A DNA stretch of 26,492 bases. Source: Bacteroidales bacterium UBA2295. Lineage in GTDB: Bacteria > Bacteroidota > Bacteroidia > Bacteroidales > Tenuifilaceae. Both the position numbers and the translations under genes were made by a program. Of this stretch, positions 9,001 to 15,847 are shown piece after piece; positions within the stretch are counted from its first letter, which is position 1, and the number at the start of each line of letters is the position of its first letter. The notes under the pieces were generated by a model, which saw only the letters and a list, made by a program, of their open reading frames with translations, was not told the DNA's origin and did not search any database. The stretch spans positions 155 to 26,646 of the forward strand of contig DDWD01000181.1 in NCBI GenBank assembly GCA_002345825.1. The letters run 5' to 3'.

Positions 9001-9102
9001 TTTTACTACACGCCTTACCAAACCTCAAATGTGTCTAATACTCCCATCGAGCGGAACTCCAATTCCTTTGCGTTCGGTATGGAATTTTTGGTTAAAATAT
9101 AA
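6076..9102 (+). CDS. TonB-dependent outer-membrane receptor with STN signalling domain
   Basis: This 1008-residue outer-membrane transporter would import a ligand using TonB energy. In order it has: a signal peptide (1-26, ending VYSQ); an STN domain (~28-98, SIDIKDATIVECLDAIKDQTG) of the type that contacts FecR; a Pro/Lys linker (~101-122); a CarboxypepD_reg-like beta-sandwich (~123-205); a TonB-box-like LDEVTVVA; a plug (~206-345, with AIVLDGVPI, IESIEVIRGIPSAEYGD, SGAVIV); and a beta-barrel to the C-terminus (MEFLVKI). It is not a canonical SusC: no SusD gene follows. It is instead followed 12 bp later by a DUF4876-like lipoprotein and then a second barrel. Substrate is unknown; iron-chelate, peptide and other ligands are all possible. 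Confidence 0.92.
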   Translation: MRKFYQCLILLFLLASTLHSQSVYSQVVKSIDIKDATIVECLDAIKDQTGLGYLLKEDKVKSLKGITYSGKNVEVSKVLKSILANTGYAYELSDGVILIVKAPNPDPKPVKKPAEEKKTGYDIKVFVTDESTKEPLIGVVLMVKAYETYAVVFEEDGTILENIPAGKTILETQMLGYEPFSKEIMVKGDMELRIQLQETSLALDEVTVVARASAAGTSTSSTIGRQAMDHLQATSLMDVMQLIPGQLMTGVSSLTSAEKITIRTLNASDANNAFGTAIVLDGVPISDNASLDNKAGITSSGGTGVDLREIGADNIESIEVIRGIPSAEYGDLTSGAVIVNTKAGQSPLEIRTKINPVTFNTSLNKGWKFAGQKGSLNTNIDYAQAWGDPRQKTTSFDRVSGGVTYTRTLKKIWYTNTKLNVSNLLDFRGTDPDVLTEGTETTQRALSMRFSHNGKISVNSLLMRTLSYSVGVSQSINESRTSTIVAAGGGLPIITSLTPGYTEVPYITSSYIASGGTDARPRSAFAKLTNGFFLNYKSLRQRFNMGVEYRMDENNARGFFNDNDLYPIRPNSNGRPRPFYDIPRLNQISAFFEDNINIRLGDNRHFKLQAGVRFGMLQPGLEEQVSSISPRFNASLKVNKWLEFRGGWGKNSKTPGLSHLYPEPRYSDRLVAQYLPSNPDHQLVMYHTYINYIARNSLLENSTNTKTELGVDVKLPNSMTFSVVAFNDKLEGGFGNYTEYLTYFSNFYTVDNGITVIPDSKPVIDWSNPARVDTVFTTKGIVGNTQANLNRGVELDFYLGRVEQLRTQFYLSGAYIESQSWTTGPTFSNPVGIPPSSVYGQGGSNTPPFKLEYPSGLQKSIQRRFSNVVRAVYNIPQMRMVASINGQIIWYLYSNTTNQMQKPIGWLDTDLTYNPITDEMFEDPNYKIKGISLVDQIRDPRDTDPVIMPPVWLISARLTKDISKSMRISFFTSNLFYYTPYQTSNVSNTPIERNSNSFAFGMEFLVKI

Positions 9103-9114
9103 AACTTGACAATT

Positions 9115-10341
9115 ATGAATAAAATATTAATCCAAATTATTTCACTTCTGCTACTCTTGTTGAGCCTGGGTTGTTCGAGGGAGGAACCACAATACCTAAC
9201 AGATATTCGTATAGAAACCATAATGCCTCATGGGATTAAGGCCGAGATAAAATATGCCAGCAAAGAGGTTGTGCTTTACAACCAGACTTCCACTCACAAA
9301 TTCGAGACGGATGCTGATGGAGCGCTTATAGTTCCCGAACTAATACCTGATGTTTATACTATCAATACCTGCTGGGAACTCACTGGAGAACAGTATAAAG
9401 AGCTGGTTGCCGAAACAATATTTTTGGAGGATAATGCAAAGGTATTAATTACTGCAACCTTGACCAATGTGCCAATTTACGATTCCAAGGACGTGGTAAT
9501 CCTTTTAGAATCCTTAATTCTTAAGGATTTGGTAATCTCAAAAGTATATTATTCGGGGACTAAAGACGATATGAACCGAAACTACATTGTGGATCAGTTT
9601 GTGGAGATTTTTAACAATTCTGATGACACGGTATTTCTTGATGGGAAGTACTTAGCGTTGGGCGAATCAAAAAGTCCTCCTGCTTTTTTGGCAAGCGACA
9701 ACCCAGATTATATCTACACTCGGCAAATATGTATGTTTCCTGGAAACGGGAATGATTATCCTGTTTACCCAGGGAAAAGCGTTGTGATTGCTGCCCGCAG
9801 CGCTCGCGATCATACAACAAGCGCCGCTAATTCTGTGGATCTTTCCGCTGCTGATTTTGAGGTTAAGGATACGGACGGTATGGGTAATCCTGCCATAAAA
9901 GCGCTTCCTATGTACTCATCGTCCACCTCTCTCAAGTTTTTTAATTTAATCACTGGGGGGCCCAATGCCGTGTTCTTGTTCGAAACTGACGAGAATGTTC
10001 TTGAATGGCCAGAGTTTTACACGCCAGGAAGTTCAACAGGTGAACGTTTCCGTAGGGTTCCAATTGAAACTGTGACAGATGGTGTGGAGATTCTAAAGAA
10101 CGAGGCAGCTAATGGCCCCAATATCGACCTGAAAAGACTACAGAATTCAATTGACGCAGGTTTTGCAACCATATCAGCCACCTCGGGTTATGTTAACGAG
10201 TCGGTGGAGCGAAAGGTTTGTAGAATCGGTGATGGACGTGTGTATCTACAGGATACAAACAATAGCATCGAGGACTTTGTGCTTATATCTGGATCAAAAC
10301 CAAAGGATTACGAAAACCCCCAACTATTAAATCTGGAGTAG
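9115..10341 (+). CDS. DUF4876-like outer-membrane lipoprotein
   Basis: This is a 408-residue lipoprotein. The chosen ATG at 9115 gives a short signal peptide with lipobox LSLGC (Cys20); an in-frame TTG at 9106 was rejected because it only adds three residues. An N-terminal beta-sandwich (~25-110) is followed by a region beginning around DLVISKVYYSGTKDD. Its YIVDQFVEIFNNSDDTVFLDG pattern is like the lamin-tail/DUF4876 proteins of Bacteroidota. The protein probably sits at the outer membrane, perhaps surface-exposed, as the partner of the upstream receptor in place of SusD. The next gene begins 4 bp downstream. Family assignment rests on my reading of the sequence, not a search. Confidence 0.75.
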   Translation: MNKILIQIISLLLLLLSLGCSREEPQYLTDIRIETIMPHGIKAEIKYASKEVVLYNQTSTHKFETDADGALIVPELIPDVYTINTCWELTGEQYKELVAETIFLEDNAKVLITATLTNVPIYDSKDVVILLESLILKDLVISKVYYSGTKDDMNRNYIVDQFVEIFNNSDDTVFLDGKYLALGESKSPPAFLASDNPDYIYTRQICMFPGNGNDYPVYPGKSVVIAARSARDHTTSAANSVDLSAADFEVKDTDGMGNPAIKALPMYSSSTSLKFFNLITGGPNAVFLFETDENVLEWPEFYTPGSSTGERFRRVPIETVTDGVEILKNEAANGPNIDLKRLQNSIDAGFATISATSGYVNESVERKVCRIGDGRVYLQDTNNSIEDFVLISGSKPKDYENPQLLNLE

Positions 10342-10345
10342 TAAT

Positions 10346-11920
10346 ATGAATAGGTACTTATCATTACTAATATTTATAGTATTCTTTCAGCCTGTTTTTT
10401 CTCAACAAGCCGACTCGGTGAATACTAATCCCAATTTAAACCAGCGCGAACTTCAAGTTTTGATGCAGCAATGGATTTATTCAGATAATGCTGCTGGATT
10501 GGCTTTTGCCAATGTATTCAAGGGAGGATTAACAACATTCGAAAATTTCTATGCATCTGGCGATCACCATAGAGTGCAAGAGGGCTCTGCTCTAAATGGA
10601 CTTAAGTTTTATTCCGAGGGATATAGCCGATTCAACGATAAAATTTTTGCGCGTGGGCACTTTAGGTTCAGCAAATTTGTGGAGCAGGATAGAGCCTGGT
10701 CCGATGCAATAAATACCTACAACGCTAACCCATACATTTTTGGTAGCAGCGTTAGGGGCGATTACGATAACCAATTATTTGATCTAAACCTAAAGGTTTA
10801 CTCCGCTCTCATTGGCCGATTCAACTATGGATTTACCATCGATTATCGAGTTGGAGATATATCGAGACAACGCGACCCCCGAACCCGAACCTATATGCTT
10901 GACTATTCGGTTATACCTTCGGTAACATACAGTATATCAGATAATAGTAAGTTGGGGGTAAATGCTTTCTATCGTTACGGGAAGGAGCGTATGCCCAGCA
11001 TATCAACGGTACAAACAGATCCCAACCTTAAGTACTACACCTTTACGGGTCTTCATCATGCAATGGGTAGAATTGGTGGATACAAGGCATTTCAGCGCCA
11101 GTATATAAGCGATTTTGCAGGTACTGCCCTGCAGTATAACTACGACAATAACAGTATCAAATTTCTATTGTCTGCAGGAGTTGATATGCAATGGCAACAA
11201 ACTATTGGCGATAAGAAACAATCGCCAGGTTCCTACAATTCCTATGGGCTTAATGTAATGGCTAACCTTATTGTTAATTCCAACACTTTTGTACACAATG
11301 CGATTATAGTTGCAAAGTATGCCAATGGTGGGGCAAACGAATTTAGACAATCCCTGTTTTCCGAGCGTGATACCATTACCGGGGTATCTACAGAGTACTG
11401 GGTTACTGACTATGTTTACAAGAACCGATTTGTTGTAGAGACCTACAATGTTGATGCTTCATGGAAGAGCATTGCGCTTAAGCCCAATGGATTGGAAAAA
11501 AGGTGGAGCGTTGGAGCCGATGCTGCCTACCAGTCTTTTATGAACACATACTACCTTCCTAAATCAGAGTATGCAGCATCTCGAGTGAGTGCTGGGGTTA
11601 ATGGTACATTCTTCGTCCTCGATAGAGGCAAGCATTCAGTTGAGGTCTCGTCGTTTGTGAGAGGAACCTATAACCTTAGCAATAAACTAGAACTTGATAG
11701 CGAGACGGAAATTGCAGAATTTATTCTACGCCCCGATTTAGATTTTCACTCAAGAAATACAGTTGAAATAGGCGGTTCACTAACATACACTTTCCCTTTA
11801 ATGGTGCCTAGGATGAATGCTATGACTGGCTACGCCAGGCTATATGGCAAGAATCTATTTGCTAACAAATCTTACGGTTGGCTTTCCTTTGGGATGGCAA
11901 TCGGTTTACTAACCTTTTAA
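10346..11920 (+). CDS. outer-membrane beta-barrel protein (DUF6850-like)
   Basis: This 524-residue protein has a signal peptide (1-19, VFSQ). It then has a short plug-less N-terminal region and an alternating aromatic/hydrophobic beta-strand pattern to a C-terminal phenylalanine (AIGLLTF), the usual signature of a barrel inserted by BamA. The overall pattern (KFYSEGYSRF, GRFNYGFTIDYRVGD, LGVNAFYRYGKER) resembles the DUF6850 family of Bacteroidota. It has no TonB box or STN domain and is unlikely to be a second TonB receptor. The start is 4 bp after the previous stop and its end is 5 bp before the next start, so it is firmly inside the operon. The role is inferred: a pore or anchor working with the receptor and lipoproteins. 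Confidence 0.7.
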   Translation: MNRYLSLLIFIVFFQPVFSQQADSVNTNPNLNQRELQVLMQQWIYSDNAAGLAFANVFKGGLTTFENFYASGDHHRVQEGSALNGLKFYSEGYSRFNDKIFARGHFRFSKFVEQDRAWSDAINTYNANPYIFGSSVRGDYDNQLFDLNLKVYSALIGRFNYGFTIDYRVGDISRQRDPRTRTYMLDYSVIPSVTYSISDNSKLGVNAFYRYGKERMPSISTVQTDPNLKYYTFTGLHHAMGRIGGYKAFQRQYISDFAGTALQYNYDNNSIKFLLSAGVDMQWQQTIGDKKQSPGSYNSYGLNVMANLIVNSNTFVHNAIIVAKYANGGANEFRQSLFSERDTITGVSTEYWVTDYVYKNRFVVETYNVDASWKSIALKPNGLEKRWSVGADAAYQSFMNTYYLPKSEYAASRVSAGVNGTFFVLDRGKHSVEVSSFVRGTYNLSNKLELDSETEIAEFILRPDLDFHSRNTVEIGGSLTYTFPLMVPRMNAMTGYARLYGKNLFANKSYGWLSFGMAIGLLTF

Positions 11921-11925
11921 TTTTA

Positions 11926-13419
11926 ATGACTATGAAACATGTAACGAAAAGAATTTTTATCACTGCAACACTTCTATTTGCAGCGCTATTCATCAATTAC
12001 TCATGCCAAAAAGATGAGATTGAAGCAACTCCACCTGTTGTATCGTTTGAGACTGCCCAGATAGCAGTGAATACTGACGACAATGATTCTTACAATGTAA
12101 ATTTGCGACTATCATCGCCTGCTCACAAGGATATTGCCGTTAAGGTAGATGTATCTGGAACAGCAGTTGAAAATGAGCATTTCACCGTACCTGCAAAGGA
12201 AATTTCGCTTGCTAAGGGTGATACCGAAGGCGTATTTCCCATTACCATTCTTAACGAGAATATATGGGACGAGGAGTTAACAATTGAGGTGTTGCTTGCG
12301 CCTGGTACCGATTATACCATCGATCCTCAGCTGACCAATAAAATTACCGTTAAGCTGACCAAAGAGATCGTGTTGCCCGAAATTGGTTTTGAAAGTATCG
12401 AAAGTATCCATACAAACCCATTTAATGCCGAAACCATTAAAATTGAATTGGTAGCCAACGAGGAGTTAACCTATGATATCGACCTGGTTATTGAATTTGA
12501 TGGTGAACTTACGTTGGGAGAAGATTTCTTACTCAACGGAGCAAGCGAAAGCAGTATCACATTTGCTCAGGGTACAACTACCCAGGAAATTGAAATTACA
12601 TTCAATAGAATTGACGAGGCGGGTTTCAGTAAAAACCTTGGCATTAGCATTTCGCCTGCTGACCCCAAGAAGGTTGCTGTTCCTCAGGAAACAAAGGCCG
12701 TTATCATTGAACTACTTGACCCCGTTGTGGACCTTAGTGCTATGCTCGGAACACCAGCTCTACTAGGAGGTGAAGGTTATCAAATCTACCAACAGATTAT
12801 GGATGTAAACTCCGAGTGGAGCGGAAAGGTTTTAGTAAATGCTAGCGTTAATTCCAATAACTCGAACTACATTAAGTCGCATAGGAATATGTATTTCTAT
12901 GATGCGTTCGATTGTTATGGAAATACAATTGGCGGCGATGTGTTAAGATTAGCTGATATGTTACGTTTTGCCACAACCGACACTACGATTGCTGATTATG
13001 GTGTAGGTCGTACATCCAGATATTTCTCCCCAACCGATAGCTTGCTAAGGTTTGTTGCAGAGAGCAAGGACGTTGTAAATAAAGGGTTCGTTACTGCACC
13101 TAGGCAAAAATTTTCAGCAAATCTAATTCTGAAGGTTGACTGGGAAACTGGCGCTAACACAGAGAAACAGTGGCATATAGATTCTAAAGCTACAGGTGGA
13201 GTTATCGAAAATAGCACAGTGCCTACTTTCCATACCATTGAGGTTTGGCTTGAGAAGTTGGAAGGTACTTACGATTTTACCGCTGAGGTGCCCGAAATAG
13301 TATTTGAGGCTTGGTATAGCAGCGATTCAGAGTTTTTTATGCGAAACTACCCCGAAGGGCTTGACGTTGTGAAAGATGGCGATCTTTACAAAGTTACTTA
13401 CAGGTTATACCCACGGTAA
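11926..13419 (+). CDS. lipoprotein with tandem Calx-beta-like domains
   Basis: This 497-residue lipoprotein begins at the ATG at 11926 (a second ATG lies at 11932); earlier in-frame TTG codons lie inside the upstream gene. The signal peptide ends in the lipobox NYSC (Cys27). Two Calx-beta-like beta-sandwiches follow. The first is at ~37-145, with GTAVENEHF, GDTEGVFPITILNEN and WDEELTIEVLLA. The second is at ~150-270, with GELTLGEDFLLNG and TTQEIEITFNRID. The C-terminal ~220 residues are rich in aromatic and charged residues and match nothing I can name. A surface binding or adhesion role is likely, possibly gripping substrate for the protease encoded next. It is followed by 120 bp containing a large stem-loop. 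Confidence 0.7.
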   Translation: MTMKHVTKRIFITATLLFAALFINYSCQKDEIEATPPVVSFETAQIAVNTDDNDSYNVNLRLSSPAHKDIAVKVDVSGTAVENEHFTVPAKEISLAKGDTEGVFPITILNENIWDEELTIEVLLAPGTDYTIDPQLTNKITVKLTKEIVLPEIGFESIESIHTNPFNAETIKIELVANEELTYDIDLVIEFDGELTLGEDFLLNGASESSITFAQGTTTQEIEITFNRIDEAGFSKNLGISISPADPKKVAVPQETKAVIIELLDPVVDLSAMLGTPALLGGEGYQIYQQIMDVNSEWSGKVLVNASVNSNNSNYIKSHRNMYFYDAFDCYGNTIGGDVLRLADMLRFATTDTTIADYGVGRTSRYFSPTDSLLRFVAESKDVVNKGFVTAPRQKFSANLILKVDWETGANTEKQWHIDSKATGGVIENSTVPTFHTIEVWLEKLEGTYDFTAEVPEIVFEAWYSSDSEFFMRNYPEGLDVVKDGDLYKVTYRLYPR

Positions 13420-13437
13420 TACTAGTAGCTAAGTTAT

Positions 13438-13512
13438 AAATGGGTAATAGGAGTTGCTTTAAGGGTTTTCCTACAATATGTATTTTACTGTTTGCAACAC
13501 TATTGCCCATTT
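13438..13512 (+). terminator. long stem-loop with T-tract between lipoprotein and protease genes
   Basis: AAATGGGTAATAG (13438-13450) pairs with CTATTGCCCATTT (13500-13512): 13 pairs in RNA, one a G-U wobble. A small internal loop follows, then GTTGC (13453-13457) pairs with GCAAC (13494-13498). The 3' arm runs into seven T residues. It could terminate, attenuate or protect the transcript between the receptor module and the protease module. The protease ATG lies only 27 nt after the stem. Confidence 0.55.
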
Positions 13513-13539
13513 TTTTATCATCTCCAAACTTTATGTTTT

Positions 13540-15822
13540 ATGATTAAACGATTGGCGTTTTTACTCCTCATCATTCTCACAATTCACCAGGCGTATCCCC
13601 AAGGCATTTTCATCAAAGTAGTTAACGAGGGAGACAAATATAAGTTTGAAATCCCCGACTCCCTTCTTGGCCAGCCAGTTCTATTTGGCTCACGAGTTGT
13701 CGATATAAGTTCTCCATCGGCAAAAGTTTATTCGGCTGGGCAGATGCGTAAGCCACCTGTCCTCATTAGGTTCGCCAGGCGAAACAACCTGATGGTTATG
13801 GAGGAGCTTGTGAACTTTGTTGATGTTAACGAAAACGATCCAATTTTTGAGCCCCTAGAAAGAAACGCTAAGGTGGGAGGAGTTTGCTACTTCGAAATTG
13901 AGGCTAGAAACGAAAACGATGATGCTTCGGTTATTGATGTTACAAAGTATTTTGCTGAGGAGGTACAGCTGGCATGGCCTCTCCCCGACAATGTTAAAAA
14001 AGGTCGGCTGGATAGCAAGCTAAGCAAAATCCTTTCGGTATGGGAGTATAACGACAGAGTGAACGTGCGAAGTTACTACGAGTTTCTGGGAGGCAAGCAA
14101 ACCTTTACAATTACAGTACAGTACTTCCTGCTTAGTCTTCCTGTTGACCCATTGCTCACCCGATTTAATGACGATCGAATTGGTTTTCAACCATTCAATA
14201 AAAAGTCGTATGCTAGTGGTAAGCCAATATCCACCAATAGGTACATATCCCGTTGGAGGATTGAACCATCCCCATCTGATATGGATCGGCATAGGGCTGG
14301 CGAACTGGTTGAACCCAGAGAACCAATAGTTCTTTACATTGAGCCTTACTTCCCAGAGGACTGGATCCCATACATCAAAGAAGGTGTTGAGGTTTGGAAT
14401 GCAGCTTTTGAGAAAATTGGATTTAAAAATGTGTTGGTAGCCAAGGAGTTTCCGCAAGCCGATTCTTTGTTCGACCCTTATGATATTAAAACTAACGTAA
14501 TAAGATATCTTCCCCTCGACGAAGCTAATGCTGCCGGACAAATTTGGACCGACCCACGAAGTGGTGAAATTATCAATGGCGAGGTACTATGGTGGAACAA
14601 CGTGGTTGAACTAATCTCGATGTGGCGTTTTACTCAAACTGCAGCTGTTGATGCAAAAGCTAGAGCGCTAAGCTACAATTCTGAATTTCTTGGTGAGATG
14701 ATAAGATATGCCATAGCCCATGAGGTTGGCCACGTGTTGGGAATACAGCATAACCTAAGGAGTTCTTACGCTTATCCTGTCGATTCGTTACGATCGCCTA
14801 CTTTCACGCAGCAATATGGTACAACGGCCTCCATCATGGATTATGCCCGGTTCAATCATGTTGCCCAGCCCGGTGATCTGGAAAGAGGGGTTAGCCTTTC
14901 TCCACCCTCGCTAGGACCATTTGACTACTTGTCCATTGAGTATGGATACAGATATATTCACGATGTAAGAAAGCCTGAAGATGAATTGCCAGTGTTAGAC
15001 TCACTATTTAAATCAAAAGGAGGCGATCCGATGTACAAATTTGCACCGTTTTTGGCAGTGCCAATTTCTCCCGACCCCACGGCACAAACCGAAACCCTAG
15101 GTAACGACATTATCCAATCCTCATCTATGGGGATTAAAAACACACAGAAAATCATAAGCAACCTAGTTGAGTGGACTTTAAGCGAGGGGGGAAACACCTC
15201 CGATATTAATGCCCGTTACGAGGCTTTGGCTAAACAGTATTTTAGGTATATCACATTATCCATTTCGTATATTGGTGGAACCTACTCAGTTTACGGCCCA
15301 ATTGACTCAACACTAACTAAACATATCCCTGTGAGCAAGGTAAAACAGAGGATGGCTCTTGAATTCGTTATTACATCTCTGAAAGATGTTCATCAGCATC
15401 TCGACAACCAAAATCTCACCAAGGTTATTGGATCTAAAGCAGAGAATTTGCTAAAAAAACAAGCCGAAATTATGGAGTCGTTGCTAGGGACTTTCATTCT
15501 CCCTAGAGTGCTTAGGAACTCTCTGTCAGATGGCGATCAATACACATTGAGTGGGTATTTTAGCGATATCGATAAGCTTGTGTGGGAAAACCTAAGTCCG
15601 AACTTACTTTATCACCAAAATCTACAGATAACATACATACAAACACTTAAGAACCTTGCAATAATTCCTGCGGATGCAGATGCGGGTAAGCTGGGAGCGA
15701 ATGCCATTATTGCCGAAACGGCATATAAGCAACTGCTCCTAACTCGAAAAAAACTTGAAAAGATGATGCGTAAAGATTCAAAATCTAAGGATCACTTTAT
15801 GTTTTTGCTGGAATTATTGTAA
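13540..15822 (+). CDS. secreted zinc-dependent metalloprotease (DUF5117/DUF4953 type)
   Basis: This 760-residue exported endopeptidase has a signal peptide (1-21, ending YPQG). The N-terminal half (to ~330) resembles the DUF5117 region of this Bacteroidota protease family (PVLFGSRVVDISS, YISRWRIEPSPSDM, PIVLYIEPYFPEDW). The catalytic domain carries HEVGHVLGIQH (His394, Glu395, His398, His404), an extended HExxHxxGxxH zinc site, and a Met-turn SIMDYARFN (Met433), so it is metzincin-like. The C-terminal region is helical. No type 9 secretion C-terminal domain is seen, so it may stay periplasmic or be exported otherwise. I start it at ATG 13540, which gives the signal peptide; a TTG 48 nt upstream lies inside the preceding stem-loop. 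The S46 peptidase follows 25 bp later. Confidence 0.88.
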   Translation: MIKRLAFLLLIILTIHQAYPQGIFIKVVNEGDKYKFEIPDSLLGQPVLFGSRVVDISSPSAKVYSAGQMRKPPVLIRFARRNNLMVMEELVNFVDVNENDPIFEPLERNAKVGGVCYFEIEARNENDDASVIDVTKYFAEEVQLAWPLPDNVKKGRLDSKLSKILSVWEYNDRVNVRSYYEFLGGKQTFTITVQYFLLSLPVDPLLTRFNDDRIGFQPFNKKSYASGKPISTNRYISRWRIEPSPSDMDRHRAGELVEPREPIVLYIEPYFPEDWIPYIKEGVEVWNAAFEKIGFKNVLVAKEFPQADSLFDPYDIKTNVIRYLPLDEANAAGQIWTDPRSGEIINGEVLWWNNVVELISMWRFTQTAAVDAKARALSYNSEFLGEMIRYAIAHEVGHVLGIQHNLRSSYAYPVDSLRSPTFTQQYGTTASIMDYARFNHVAQPGDLERGVSLSPPSLGPFDYLSIEYGYRYIHDVRKPEDELPVLDSLFKSKGGDPMYKFAPFLAVPISPDPTAQTETLGNDIIQSSSMGIKNTQKIISNLVEWTLSEGGNTSDINARYEALAKQYFRYITLSISYIGGTYSVYGPIDSTLTKHIPVSKVKQRMALEFVITSLKDVHQHLDNQNLTKVIGSKAENLLKKQAEIMESLLGTFILPRVLRNSLSDGDQYTLSGYFSDIDKLVWENLSPNLLYHQNLQITYIQTLKNLAIIPADADAGKLGANAIIAETAYKQLLLTRKKLEKMMRKDSKSKDHFMFLLELL

Positions 15823-15847
15823 CGTTTTGTTAAAAATGATTTTTATT

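Noticed and set aside
6076..10341. SusC/SusD pair
   Set aside because: The receptor is followed by a DUF4876-like lipoprotein that lacks the TPR-helical SusD pattern and is beta-rich instead.
14020..14541. Minus-strand open frame of 173 codons
   Set aside because: It lies wholly inside the metalloprotease gene on the other strand; the product shows no domain or start context.
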